Counted from the first letter of the stretch, positions 37,564 through 46,567 are shown. The stretch: DNA of 64,000 nucleotides from Streptomyces hyaluromycini (GCF_002217755.1 NZ_BCFL01000024.1:322090-386089); one strand, 5' to 3'. Notes: generated from the sequence alone by a model not told the origin. Numbers and translations are program-made.

Positions 37564-40044
37564 ATGAAGCGTCGCAGATCAACCGCGAGTCCGGCCAGTC
37601 GAACAGCCCGCGTGCTGACTCTTCTGGCCACCCTCGCCGGAGCCCTGCTCGTCCCGGCCACCGCCGCACACGCGGCCGGCACCACCTACTACGTCGACTG
37701 CTCGGCCGCCGCCAACGGCACCGGCACCCAGTCCAGCCCCTGGAACGCGGTCGGCAGCGTCAACGGCACCACCTTCACCGCAGGCGACAGCATCCTGTTC
37801 AAGGCCGGCACCACCTGCACCGGCCAGCTCTCCCCGGGCGGCTCGGGAGCCTCGGGCAGCAACATCTCGATCGGCTCCTACGGCTCCGGCGCCAAGCCGG
37901 TCGTCGACGCGGCCGGCGCCACCGGCGCGGTCATCAAACTGCTCAACCAGCAGTACTGGGACATCGGCGGCCTGGAGCTGATCGACAACGCCTCCTCGCC
38001 CGCCTACCGCTCGGGCGTGCTCGCCGAGAACAGCTCCGGCGGCGTCCTGCACCACATCCGCGTGCACGACATGTACATCCACAACATCGCGGGCTACGGC
38101 GGCGGCTGGTACTCCACCAACGCCGGCGTCGGCGTCCAGACCGACCACACCACTCCGGTCTCCACCTGGGACGACGTCGTCGTCGAGAACAACACCTTCG
38201 ACCACGTCGACCGGATCGCGGTCGCCGTCACCCCGGACGGCGACGGCCAGGGCACCGGTCTGACCACGAACACCGTCATCCGGGGCAACACGATGACCTA
38301 CGACGGCGCCGACGACATCCTCGTCGTGAAGAACGACGGCGCCCTGATCGACGGCAACAAGGCGGGCTACGGCGGCGCCAAGTCCACCTGCCCGCCGTCC
38401 GGCCAGTACTGCAACGGCGCCTCCGCCGGTATCTGGATGTCCGGCAGCAGCAACACCGTCGTCCAGAACAACGAGGTCTACTGCCACGTCAACGGCGCCG
38501 ACGGCACCGGCTTCGACGTGGACTGGGGCAACCACAACACCACGTTCCAGTACAACTACAGCCACCAGAACCTCGGCGGCTTCCTGCTGGTGATGCCGCC
38601 CTTCACCATCGCCAACGAGCCCACCTCGACGGTGCCCAGCGACGGCACGGTGGTGCGCTACAACATCAGCGAGAACGACGGCAGCAACTCCGGCTGCCCC
38701 ACCTCCGGCACCCAGACCCACGGCGCCGGAGTCCTGCACTTCGTGGGCGGCGTCCCCAACCAGAGCGGCAGTTCCTCCGCCGTCCCGCTCTTCTACAACA
38801 ACACATTCTCCGTCCGGGACGGCCTGAGCACCCCGATCCTGTACTCCCGCGCCGGCACGTCCATCAGCGGCGCCCTGTCCTTCCAGAACAACGCCGTCTT
38901 CAACTACGGCTCCGGCAACTACTTCACCACCACCGGCACGTCGACCTACTCCAACAACCTCTTCTACGGCAACCACCCCTCCCGTGAGCCCGCCGACGCC
39001 GCGAAGGTGACCGCGGACCCCGAGTTCCGCAACCCGGGCAACACCAACACCTCGTCCTCGTACACCGGCAAGAACGCCTACCAGGTGCACGCGTACTCCC
39101 CGGTGATCCGGGCCGGCACGGTGATCAGCTCCAACGGCGGCTACGACGCCTTCGGCAACGCCGTCTCCGCGACGGCCGCCCCCAACATCGGCGCGTACAA
39201 CGGCACCGGCGGCAACCTGCTCTCCAACGCGGGCTTCGAGACGGGTGCGTTGAGCCCCTGGACCCAGGCCAGCGGCAACTCGTCCTCCGTGACCGCGGCC
39301 AACTCCCGCACCGGAGGCTACGCGCTCACCACGACCGCGAGCAGCAGCGGCGCCAACCAGGCCCTGACCGGCCTCAGCCCCGGCACCACCTATCTGCTGA
39401 CCGGCTGGGCCAAGGTCGCCACCGCGGGCGAGACCCTCGCGATCGGCGTGAAGAACTTCGGCGGGACCGAGACGTACACCAACATCGCCACCACGTCCTA
39501 CAGCCAGGCGGCGGTGCTGTTCACCACCGGGTCGTCGAGCACCACGGCCACCGTCTACTGCTGGAAGAACGCCGGCGGCAGCGGAGCGGGCTACTGCGAC
39601 GACCTCGCGGTGGAGCCCCTGTCCTCCGCCGCCAACGCCGTCACCAACCCCGGCTACGAGACCGGCGCCCTGACCCCCTGGGCCCAGTCGACCGGTACGG
39701 CGTCCAGTGTGGTCGCCTCCAACGCGCGCTCCGGCACCTACGCGCTCCAGACCGGGGTCAGCGCCAGCGGCGCCATCCAGACCGTCAGCGGTCTCACCGC
39801 CGGCGGCACCTATCTGCTGGTCGGCTGGGCCAAGGCGGCCACCGCCGGTGAGGAGGTCGCGGTGGGCGTGAAGAGCTTCGGCGGTACGGAGACGTACCTG
39901 CGGACCTCGACCACGTCCTACGCCCAGCAGCCCGTCTTCTTCACCACGGGCGTCTCCACCACCTCCGCCGGTGTCTACTGCTACAAGAACTCCGGTTCGG
40001 CGGCCGGTTACTGCGACGACTACTCACTGATCAAGCTGTCGTAA
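37564..40044 (+). CDS. Secreted right-handed beta-helix protein (polysaccharide lyase-like) with two C-terminal binding modules
   Basis: 826 residues. A Sec signal peptide (MKRRRSTASPASRTARVLTLLATLAGALL...AHAA) leads to a roughly 550-residue parallel beta-helix with many short Asn-rich turns (VVENNTFDHVDRIAV, IRGNTMTY, FQYNYSHQNLGGFLL), as in pectate-lyase-like and PL9-type folds. Two tandem ~100-residue repeats follow (NAGFETGALSPWTQASGN and NPGYETGALTPWAQSTGT), each ending CW/CY..GYCDD, likely CBM-type sugar-binding modules. ATG 37564 has AAGGAG upstream. Placed after the galactonate-type pathway, it may release the oligosaccharide this locus imports. I cannot identify the substrate or catalytic residues with confidence. 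Confidence 0.85.
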   Translation: MKRRRSTASPASRTARVLTLLATLAGALLVPATAAHAAGTTYYVDCSAAANGTGTQSSPWNAVGSVNGTTFTAGDSILFKAGTTCTGQLSPGGSGASGSNISIGSYGSGAKPVVDAAGATGAVIKLLNQQYWDIGGLELIDNASSPAYRSGVLAENSSGGVLHHIRVHDMYIHNIAGYGGGWYSTNAGVGVQTDHTTPVSTWDDVVVENNTFDHVDRIAVAVTPDGDGQGTGLTTNTVIRGNTMTYDGADDILVVKNDGALIDGNKAGYGGAKSTCPPSGQYCNGASAGIWMSGSSNTVVQNNEVYCHVNGADGTGFDVDWGNHNTTFQYNYSHQNLGGFLLVMPPFTIANEPTSTVPSDGTVVRYNISENDGSNSGCPTSGTQTHGAGVLHFVGGVPNQSGSSSAVPLFYNNTFSVRDGLSTPILYSRAGTSISGALSFQNNAVFNYGSGNYFTTTGTSTYSNNLFYGNHPSREPADAAKVTADPEFRNPGNTNTSSSYTGKNAYQVHAYSPVIRAGTVISSNGGYDAFGNAVSATAAPNIGAYNGTGGNLLSNAGFETGALSPWTQASGNSSSVTAANSRTGGYALTTTASSSGANQALTGLSPGTTYLLTGWAKVATAGETLAIGVKNFGGTETYTNIATTSYSQAAVLFTTGSSSTTATVYCWKNAGGSGAGYCDDLAVEPLSSAANAVTNPGYETGALTPWAQSTGTASSVVASNARSGTYALQTGVSASGAIQTVSGLTAGGTYLLVGWAKAATAGEEVAVGVKSFGGTETYLRTSTTSYAQQPVFFTTGVSTTSAGVYCYKNSGSAAGYCDDYSLIKLS

Positions 40045-40056
40045 CGACAACGCCCG

Positions 40057-40086
40057 GGGGCGGGCCGGATCCAACCGGCCCGCCCC
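40057..40086 (+). terminator. Hairpin terminator after the beta-helix protein
   Basis: 12-bp perfect stem GGGGCGGGCCGG / CCGGCCCGCCCC with a 6-base loop, 13 bases after the stop codon. Confidence 0.85.
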
Positions 40087-40298
40087 TCCCGTCATCTGCG
40101 GAAGAGCTCGCTCGGACATGTTGGCCGGCTGCCGGCGAGCTGCCGGTCCACGCCCGTCAGAAGTACGGGAACGGGGCCGGCTTCCAGTGATACCGGCGAC
40201 GGGTGGGGCACGGTGGATGGCGCCGGGCCTGCGCGCTCCGGTCCGTTCGGAAAGCCGTGAAGGCCTCGTTGTCAGTGGTGGGAGGCAGGATGCGGGGC

Positions 40299-42389
40299 AT
40301 GACAACACCTGCAGCAGAGATCGTGGATGCCGCCGCCTACGCACAGGCCGTCCAGGACGCCGTCGGTTCGGCGGCCGCCTACTACGCGGGCGGCACGTCG
40401 CCGCTGGACGACGACGCCTACGACCGGCTGGTGCGCGGGATTGCCGCGTACGAGGCCGGACACCCCGAGCAGGTGCTGCCCGACTCCCCCACCGGGAAGG
40501 TGGCCGGCGGCGCCGTGGAGGGCGATGTCCCCCACACAGTGGCGATGCTGAGCCTGGACAACGTGTTCTCCGCGGAGGAGTTCACCGCCTGGACCGAGTC
40601 TCTGGCCCGCCGTGTCGGGCACCAGGTCACCCGCTTCCACGTCGGGCCGAAGCTGGACGGCCTAGCGGTCGCCGCCCGCTACACCGAGGGCCGGCTCACC
40701 CGGCTGATCACCCGCGGGGACGGAACGGCCGGGGAGGACGTCTCGCACGCGATCGGCACCATCGAGGGACTGCCCGAGCAACTGGCCGAGCCGGTCACCG
40801 TGGAGGTGCGCGGCGAAGTCCTCATGACGACCGCCCAGTTCGAGTACGCCAACGAAGTCCGCACCCAGCACGGCGGGCAGCCGTTCGCGAACCCGCGCAA
40901 CGCCGCCGCGGGCACGCTGCGGGCCAGGGAGCGCCTCTACACGGTGCCGATGACCTTCTTCGGCTACGGGCTCCTCCCCCTGCCCGGCGCCGACCCGGTA
41001 CTCGCCGAGCGGCTGAACGCGTCCGCGCACAGCGACCTCATGCACCTGGTCGCCGGCTTCGGCGTGCACACCAGCACCGGCACCCCGGTCCCGGACACCG
41101 TCGCCGAGACCGTGGAGCAGGTCCTCGCCCGGGTGCAGGAGATCGCCGCGGCCCGTGCCGGGCTGCCGTTCGGGATCGACGGCATCGTCATCAAGGCCGA
41201 CCTCGCCGCCGACCAGCAGGCCGCCGGATCCGGCTCACGCGCACCCCGGTGGGCGATCGCCTACAAGCTCCCGGCCGTGGAGAAGATCACCCGGCTGCTG
41301 GCGGTGGAGTGGAACGTCGGCCGTACCGGGATCATCGCCCCGCGCGGCGTCCTCGAACCGGTCGTCATCGACGGCTCCACCATCACCTACGCCACCCTGC
41401 ACAACCCGGCCGACATCACCCGCCGCGACCTGCGCCTGGGCGACCAGGTCATGGTCCACCGCGCCGGCGACGTCATCCCCCGCATCCAGGCCCCCGCCGC
41501 CCACCTGCGCACCGGCGACGAACAGCCCATCGCCTTCCCCGAGGTCTGCCCGCGCTGCGGATCGGACATCGACAGACGCGAGGAACGCTGGCGGTGCACG
41601 CAGGGCCGCAACTGCCACCTGGTCGCCTCCCTCTCCTACGCCGCCGGCCGCGACCAGCTCGACATCGAGGGCCTCGGCATCACCCGCGTCGTCCAGCTCG
41701 TCGACGCCGGCCTCGTCACCGACCTCGCCGACCTGTTCACCCTCACCCGCGAGCAGTTGCTCGGCCTGGACCGGATGGGTGAGACCAGTACCGACAACCT
41801 GCTCGCCGCGATCGCGGTGGCCAGGCAGCAGCCGCTGTCGCGGGTGCTGTGCGCGCTCGGGGTGCGCGGCACCGGCCGGTCCATGTCCCGCCGCATCGCC
41901 CGCCACTTCGCCACCATGGACAACATCCGTGCCGCCGACACCGAGGCGATGCAGCAGGTCGACGGGATCGGTGTGGAGAAGGCCCCTTCGATCGTCGCGG
42001 AACTGGCCGAACTCGCCCCGCTCGTCGACAAACTCGCCGCCGCGGGCGTCAACATGACCGAGCCCGGCGCCACCCCGCCCGTCCCCGCCGACGAGGCGAG
42101 CACCGACGGAGAGACGCCCGTAACCTCCGCGGAGACGGGTCCGCTGGCCGGGATGACCGTCGTCGTCACCGGCGCGATGACCGGAGCCCTGGAGAAGCTC
42201 TCCCGCAACGAGATGAACGAACTCATCGAACGCGCCGGCGGACGTTCCTCCTCCAGCGTCTCCAAGAAGACCACCCTCGTCGTCGCAGGCGACGGCGCCG
42301 GCTCCAAGCGCGCCAAGGCCGAATCCCTCGGCACCCGCCTCGCCACTCCCGCCGAGTTCGCCGCCCTGGTCGCCGACTACCTCGACTGA
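40299..42389 (+). CDS. ligA: NAD-dependent DNA ligase (LigA type, probably an additional copy)
   Basis: About 696 residues. It seals nicks using NAD+. Domains in order: Ia (AYYAGGTSPLDDDAYDRL), adenylation domain with catalytic Lys in PKLDG and HTVAMLSLDNVFS, OB fold (NVGRTGIIAPRGVLEPV), a Cys-type zinc finger (CPRCGSD...RCTQGRNC), helix-hairpin-helix repeats and a C-terminal BRCT domain (residues ~610-695). Motif I reads VGPKLDG, with Gly where LigA enzymes have Glu two residues before the Lys (ExKxDG); that Glu helps hold the adenine. Surrounding genes are not replication genes, so I suspect an accessory ligase beside a housekeeping one elsewhere. ATG 40299 versus 40290 is undecided: GGAGG lies 13 or 4 bases upstream respectively. 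Confidence 0.9.
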   Translation: MTTPAAEIVDAAAYAQAVQDAVGSAAAYYAGGTSPLDDDAYDRLVRGIAAYEAGHPEQVLPDSPTGKVAGGAVEGDVPHTVAMLSLDNVFSAEEFTAWTESLARRVGHQVTRFHVGPKLDGLAVAARYTEGRLTRLITRGDGTAGEDVSHAIGTIEGLPEQLAEPVTVEVRGEVLMTTAQFEYANEVRTQHGGQPFANPRNAAAGTLRARERLYTVPMTFFGYGLLPLPGADPVLAERLNASAHSDLMHLVAGFGVHTSTGTPVPDTVAETVEQVLARVQEIAAARAGLPFGIDGIVIKADLAADQQAAGSGSRAPRWAIAYKLPAVEKITRLLAVEWNVGRTGIIAPRGVLEPVVIDGSTITYATLHNPADITRRDLRLGDQVMVHRAGDVIPRIQAPAAHLRTGDEQPIAFPEVCPRCGSDIDRREERWRCTQGRNCHLVASLSYAAGRDQLDIEGLGITRVVQLVDAGLVTDLADLFTLTREQLLGLDRMGETSTDNLLAAIAVARQQPLSRVLCALGVRGTGRSMSRRIARHFATMDNIRAADTEAMQQVDGIGVEKAPSIVAELAELAPLVDKLAAAGVNMTEPGATPPVPADEASTDGETPVTSAETGPLAGMTVVVTGAMTGALEKLSRNEMNELIERAGGRSSSSVSKKTTLVVAGDGAGSKRAKAESLGTRLATPAEFAALVADYLD

Positions 42390-42727
42390 CGCCTCCCGGG
42401 CACGGCATGTTCCGCAGCTCACAACGGTCTGCGCGACGTGAACGGGAACAAAGCCACGGCGGTTGACCGTTCACCTACACGTGACCGCGGAGGGGACAGT
42501 GTCCCCGGGCCTCACCTATAGCCCATGGGGACGATCGTCCGGCTGAAGCCCCATGGAGCCTGCCGCCGCGAGGCGACCGCCCTCCGCATGTCACCGCCCA
42601 CGGCCCCGGCTGGTCTCCCCCGTCCAGCCGGGGCCCGTTCACACCTGACGGCCGGCGGGCCCACACCGTGCCGTTCAGCGCAGGTTGGCCGCTGTCAGTC
42701 AACAACGGGCCTCCCCGGGCTGCGAGG
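42390..42727. other. 338-base convergent intergenic region with hairpin
   Basis: Between the convergent ligase and response-regulator genes. The clear element is a 12-bp perfect stem-loop at 42602-42635 (GGCCCCGGCTGG / CCAGCCGGGGCC, 10-base loop), a likely bidirectional terminator. Short open frames here lack convincing start sites and codon bias, and I do not call a gene. Confidence 0.6.
42602..42635. terminator. Bidirectional hairpin terminator
   Basis: Perfect 12-bp stem with loop TCTCCCCCGT between the ligase and response-regulator stops. Confidence 0.75.
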
Positions 42728-43393
42728 TCACACCTTGTCCGTGGGACTCGCCTCTCCGCTCAGCCCTGCGCGCATGGCGAGCAGCCCGGCCTGTACCCGG
42801 CTTTCGCAGTGCAGTTTCTCCATGATCCGCGAGACATGGGCCTTCACGGTCGGTACGCGCAGGCCCAGCCGCCGGCCGATCTGGGCGTTGCTCAGCCCGT
42901 CCGCTATCGCAGTCAGCACCTCCCGCTCGCGTGGTGTGAGCGAGCGCAGCCCGGGCGACACGACCGGCGGTGGCTCGGCGGCCGCCCGGGCCACCAGGTG
43001 GTTCACCGCCTCGGGGGCGAGGGCGTGGAGGCCGGCCGCGGTGTTCCGTACCGCGTCGAGGACCTGGCCCGGCTGGGCATCCTTGAGCAGGAAGCCATGG
43101 GCACCGGCCTGAAGCGCCGGCAGCAGATAGGTTTCGGCGTCGAACGTGGTCAGCATCAGGATCCGCGGCGGTGCGGGCAACGCGGACAGTTCCCTGGCGG
43201 CGCCCACCCCGTCCAGGCCGGGCATCTGCACGTCCAGCAGCACCACGTCGGGGGTCAGCCGGGCGCAGGCCTCGACCGCGGCTCGCCCGTCGTCGGCCTC
43301 GGCGACCACCGTGATGTCGGGGGCGGTCTGCAGCAGCAGACGCAACCCGGTGCGGACCAGGGCCTCGTCGTCGGCGAGCAGGACCCGGATCAC
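42728..43393 (-). CDS. Two-component response regulator, NarL/FixJ family
   Basis: 221 residues. The receiver domain has the acidic pair ADDE, phospho-acceptor Asp in LLDVQMPG, Thr in LMLTTFD and Lys in FLLKDA. The C-terminal LuxR-type helix-turn-helix reads LTPREREVLTAIADGLSNAQIGRRLGLRVPTVKAHVSRIMEKL. It starts at GTG 43393, overlapping the kinase stop by 4 bases (GTGA). The pair is translationally coupled and should form one signalling system. Targets are unknown. Confidence 0.95.
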   Translation of the reverse strand: MIRVLLADDEALVRTGLRLLLQTAPDITVVAEADDGRAAVEACARLTPDVVLLDVQMPGLDGVGAARELSALPAPPRILMLTTFDAETYLLPALQAGAHGFLLKDAQPGQVLDAVRNTAAGLHALAPEAVNHLVARAAAEPPPVVSPGLRSLTPREREVLTAIADGLSNAQIGRRLGLRVPTVKAHVSRIMEKLHCESRVQAGLLAMRAGLSGEASPTDKV

Positions 43394-44805
43394 CGGGCCT
43401 CCCCGGCGGGTTCCGCCCTAGGGCCTGTCGTTTGGATCATGCCGGCGTCGCGGGGTGTGGCACGCGCATCTGCGGCGTTGTCGTCGGTTGTCGACGCTCC
43501 GCGTCGCCGCCCTCCTCCGCCTTGCAGCTGCACGCGCCACGCCCCGCTCGGGTCGGCCGACAAGGCACCGTGAGCCAGGCCGGCCTGATCCAAACGACAG
43601 GCCCTAGCCGTCTCCTGCTCCCCGTTCGGCGCGGGTGACGCGACGGACAGCCGGACCCGGACCCGGAACACGCCGTCCCGGTTCTCGACGTCCAGGGTTC
43701 CGCCGAGGAGCGCGGCCCGCTCCCGCAGACCGCGCAGGCCCAGGCCCGCTCCCTCGTCGGCGGCCTCGCCGGGCAGGCCGGTCACCGGGTTGGTCACCTC
43801 GCACTCCAGCATCTCCCCGTTCACCCGCAGCCCCAGCGTGGCGCGGGCGCCGCGGGCATGTTTGCGGATGTTGGTCAGCGCCTCCTGGACGATGCGGTAG
43901 ACCGTGTGCTCCGCCGCCGGCGGTATCGGCCGTGCTCCGGCCACGACTTCCGTCACCGTCGCGGACCACGGTGCCCAGTCCACGGGCACGCCCGCTGCCG
44001 CCGAGTCGGCCAGCAACCGGGGCAGATCCCGCAGTGCCGGGCCGGGCTGGAAGGAACCCCCGACGGCCTCCGGGTCGCGCAGCACATCGAGGATCTGGCG
44101 CAGCTGAGCCAGCGCGCGCCTGCCGGTGACTCTGACCAGTTCGCCGGTCTCGCGGGCTCGCTCCGACTCCTGCGGGTCCACACTCAGCGCGCCCGCGTGC
44201 AGCGTGATCAGGCTCACCTCGTGAGCCACCACGTCGTGCATCTCACGCGCCAGCGCGGCCCGCTCCTCCGCACGGACCCGGCGGGCGATCAGCAGCGCCT
44301 CCCGCTCGGCCTGCTCGGCGCGCTCGGCCAGCTGCTCCAGCCTGGTGTGCCGGTACCGGATCACTGTGCCGCGCCAGGCGGGCGCGCCCACCAGCAGGAC
44401 CGCCCCCATGACGCCCACCACCGGGACGCCCGTGGTGAACGGGCTGAGCGCCGCGGTGGCGTAGACGCCGTACCGTAGGGGGCTCGTCGCCCGCCGTCTG
44501 GCCAGCGAGTACATCGCGAACGGCAGGGCGGCCTGAACGGTCAGCAGGCTCGCTCCGGCGACCACGGCCGCCACCAGAGTGGGGCGGTCGCGCCGCCAGG
44601 CCAGCAGGAGCCCGGTGGCGCACTCCAGGACGGCGGAGACAGCGACCGGCAGCGGCAGCAGGGACCGCGGTGCGGCGGCCTGCAGGAGTCCTCCGGAGGC
44701 GATCAGCGCCGCCAGCACCCAGGCGACCGGCTCGGAGGGCCACTGGATCCGGGCAGGGCGGGCCGTCACCGGGGCCGGCGCAGAGGATACGGACACGCGT
44801 GCCAC
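43390..44805 (-). CDS. Sensor histidine kinase (HisKA_3 type), 3' end extended by a MITE-like insertion
   Basis: 471 residues. An N-terminal membrane part with about four to five hydrophobic segments is followed by the dimerisation/phospho-acceptor motif AREMHDVVAHEVSLITLHAG, then the ATPase domain with VQEALTNIRKHA and GLGLRGLRERAALLGG. The kinase proper ends near SVASPAPNGEQETA. The next 62 codons come from a 182-bp inverted-repeat element plus its target duplication, after which the frame resumes as RAEPAGEAR and stops inside the regulator's GTG. GTG 44805 has AAAGG nine bases upstream. The signal is unknown. The added tail is Arg/Gly/Ala-rich and may or may not affect function. Confidence 0.93.
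   Translation of the reverse strand: MARVSVSSAPAPVTARPARIQWPSEPVAWVLAALIASGGLLQAAAPRSLLPLPVAVSAVLECATGLLLAWRRDRPTLVAAVVAGASLLTVQAALPFAMYSLARRRATSPLRYGVYATAALSPFTTGVPVVGVMGAVLLVGAPAWRGTVIRYRHTRLEQLAERAEQAEREALLIARRVRAEERAALAREMHDVVAHEVSLITLHAGALSVDPQESERARETGELVRVTGRRALAQLRQILDVLRDPEAVGGSFQPGPALRDLPRLLADSAAAGVPVDWAPWSATVTEVVAGARPIPPAAEHTVYRIVQEALTNIRKHARGARATLGLRVNGEMLECEVTNPVTGLPGEAADEGAGLGLRGLRERAALLGGTLDVENRDGVFRVRVRLSVASPAPNGEQETARACRLDQAGLAHGALSADPSGAWRVQLQGGGGRRRGASTTDDNAADARATPRDAGMIQTTGPRAEPAGEAR
43418..43607. mobile_element. MITE-like non-autonomous element with CTAG target duplication
   Basis: Perfect inverted termini GGGCCTGTCGTTTGGATCA (from 43421) and its reverse complement (to 43604), flanked by CTAG on both sides, enclose about 145 bases with no transposase. 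The total insertion (element plus one CTAG) is 186 bases, exactly 62 codons. Termini and duplication resemble IS5-type (IS427/IS1647-like) elements as I remember them; the family assignment is inference. Confidence 0.88.
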
Positions 44806-44909
44806 GGTAAAGGACCTTTCGGGTGATCGTTCCGGGAACCGCCGCCGACCGGCGCACGGTGGCCACGCTCCGCCGGGACGGGCGAGCACCGGTGGGGAGA
44901 GCGAGCGGC

Positions 44910-45302
44910 TCAGGGCTTGGCGCTCTCAGTGCTCTTGCCCTTGTCCTGGGCGGCCTCGTCCTCGGCGGACGGCAGGGCCTTGGTGGCGGCGACCTTCCCG
45001 TCCCGGTAGCAGATCTGAAAAGTCCGCTTCTTCTCCAGGATCACGCCCTTCTGCAGGTAGTAGTCACAGGTGGTGCCGGCCGGCGGCTCGGGCTTGTCCT
45101 GCGGCTGGAGGCCGCCGGGCTCGCCGAGTCGCTCGCGCACGGCGTCCCGGCTCTCACCGTCGTGAACGCCCTTGAACTGGGCCGCGGTGATCATGTGTGA
45201 GCTGATGTCGCCCGCGACGTGCCTGATCCCGGACCAGATACCGACTCCGGCGAGCACGGCGACTCCCAGGATTCCGAGCAGGACCTTTCCGACAACGCTC
45301 AT
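44910..45302 (-). CDS. Small membrane-anchored protein, BamE/SmpA-like motif
   Basis: 130 residues. A single N-terminal membrane segment (VGKVLLGILGVAVLAGVGIW) is followed by an extracytoplasmic domain containing GESRDAVRERLGEPGG, resembling the SmpA/BamE-type repeat that starts such small domains. A conserved-looking Cys pair (CDYY, ICYRDGK) follows, then a charged C-terminal tail. ATG 45302 is chosen because the membrane helix starts there. It is upstream of the histidine kinase gene in the same direction, 104 bases away, and could be part of the same unit. The function is not known. Confidence 0.75.
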   Translation of the reverse strand: MSVVGKVLLGILGVAVLAGVGIWSGIRHVAGDISSHMITAAQFKGVHDGESRDAVRERLGEPGGLQPQDKPEPPAGTTCDYYLQKGVILEKKRTFQICYRDGKVAATKALPSAEDEAAQDKGKSTESAKP

Positions 45303-45450
45303 GACAGAACTCCTTGGCTGTGGGGGTGCCGACGTCGTCCGACGTCGCCCCAGCAGTCTGTTCCGGCGCTCCGCGCTGATCGTCGCCCTGGACGAGGAAC
45401 CCGACCCCCGACTTTCGTATCCCCCGCGTCCTCCTGTACGGAAAAACCGC

Positions 45451-45486
45451 TGGGCCCGTCGACCGGCCTGACGGTCGACGGGCCCA
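45451..45486 (-). terminator. Hairpin terminator after the hydroxy-oxovalerate aldolase operon
   Basis: 14-bp stem TGGGCCCGTCGACC / GGTCGACGGGCCCA with an 8-base loop, about 70 bases past the aldolase stop on the minus strand. It separates that operon from the small membrane protein gene. Confidence 0.8.
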
Positions 45487-45556
45487 CACACGTGAACTGG
45501 TCCGGGGAACGACCTGCCCACCCGGTCGACCCCGATTCGACCCCGCGGGGGCCTCA

Positions 45557-46567
45557 TCAGCTCCCGGCGAGATCCAGGGCGATGTCGGTGATCATGTCCT
45601 CCTGCCCGCCGACGAGTTTGCGGCGGCCCACCTCGACCAGGATCGCGCGGGTGTCGAGGCCATGGCGCCGGGCGGCGGCCTCGGCGTGCCGCAGGAAGCT
45701 GGAGTAGACGCCGGCGTAGCCGAGGGTGAGGGTCTCGCGGTCCACCCGCACCTCGCGGTCCTGCAGCGGTCGTACGACGTCGTCGGCCGCGTCCATCAGC
45801 GGGAACAGCTCGCAGCCGTGCTCCCAGCCCATCAGGTCGGCGACCGCGATGAACGCTTCCAGGGGGCAGTTGCCGGCCCCGGCGCCCTGCCCCGCGAGGG
45901 AGGCGTCGACGCGGGTGACGCCGTTCTCGACGGCGACGACCGAGTTGGCCACGCCCAGGCCGAGGTTGTGGTGGGCGTGGATGCCGAGTCCGGTGGCCGG
46001 GTCGAGGACGTCCCGGTAGGCGCGGACCCGGTCGCGGACGCCGTCCATGGTCAGGCGGCCGCCGGAGTCGGTGACGTACACGCAGTGCGCGCCGTAGGAC
46101 TCCATCAGCCTGGCCTGGCGGGCGAGTTCGGCGGGTTCGGCGAGGTGGGACATCATCAGGAACCCGGCCACGTCCATGCCCAGTTCCCGGGCGGCGGCGA
46201 TGTGCTGGGCGGAGATGTCGGCCTCGGTGCAGTGGGTGGCGATGCGGACCGAACGGATGCCCAGGGAGTGGGCCTGCTTCAGGTCGTGGACCGTGCCGAT
46301 GCCCGGGAGGAGCAGTGTGGTGGGGATCGCCTGGTGCACGGCGCCCACGACCGCCTCGATCCACTCCCAGTCGGTGTGCGCGCCGACGCCGTAGGTGACG
46401 CTGGAGCCGGACAGGCCGTCGCCGTGGGCGACCTCGATGGCGCGGACCCCGGCGGCGTCGAGGGCGCCGGCGATGGTACGGGCCTGGTCGACGGTGTAGC
46501 GGTGGCGGACGGCGTGCATGCCATCCCGCAGGGTGACGTCCTGGACGTACAGACGGGGACCGGTCAT
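45557..46567 (-). CDS. mhpE: 4-hydroxy-2-oxovalerate aldolase
   Basis: 336 residues, DmpG/BphI/MhpE family. It cleaves 4-hydroxy-2-oxovalerate to pyruvate and acetaldehyde. Seen: VQDVTLRDGMHAVRH at the N-terminus (metal and substrate residues), HGDGLSGSS, the metal-binding HAHHNLG pair, and the C-terminal communication domain. It overlaps the aldehyde dehydrogenase gene by 4 bases. In this family the aldolase forms a channelling complex with that dehydrogenase, and the fused layout fits. Confidence 0.96.
   Translation of the reverse strand: MTGPRLYVQDVTLRDGMHAVRHRYTVDQARTIAGALDAAGVRAIEVAHGDGLSGSSVTYGVGAHTDWEWIEAVVGAVHQAIPTTLLLPGIGTVHDLKQAHSLGIRSVRIATHCTEADISAQHIAAARELGMDVAGFLMMSHLAEPAELARQARLMESYGAHCVYVTDSGGRLTMDGVRDRVRAYRDVLDPATGLGIHAHHNLGLGVANSVVAVENGVTRVDASLAGQGAGAGNCPLEAFIAVADLMGWEHGCELFPLMDAADDVVRPLQDREVRVDRETLTLGYAGVYSSFLRHAEAAARRHGLDTRAILVEVGRRKLVGGQEDMITDIALDLAGS

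Noticed and set aside
42475..42705. Short open frame between the ligase and response-regulator genes
   Set aside because: No ribosome site or recognisable domain, and it covers the terminator hairpin.
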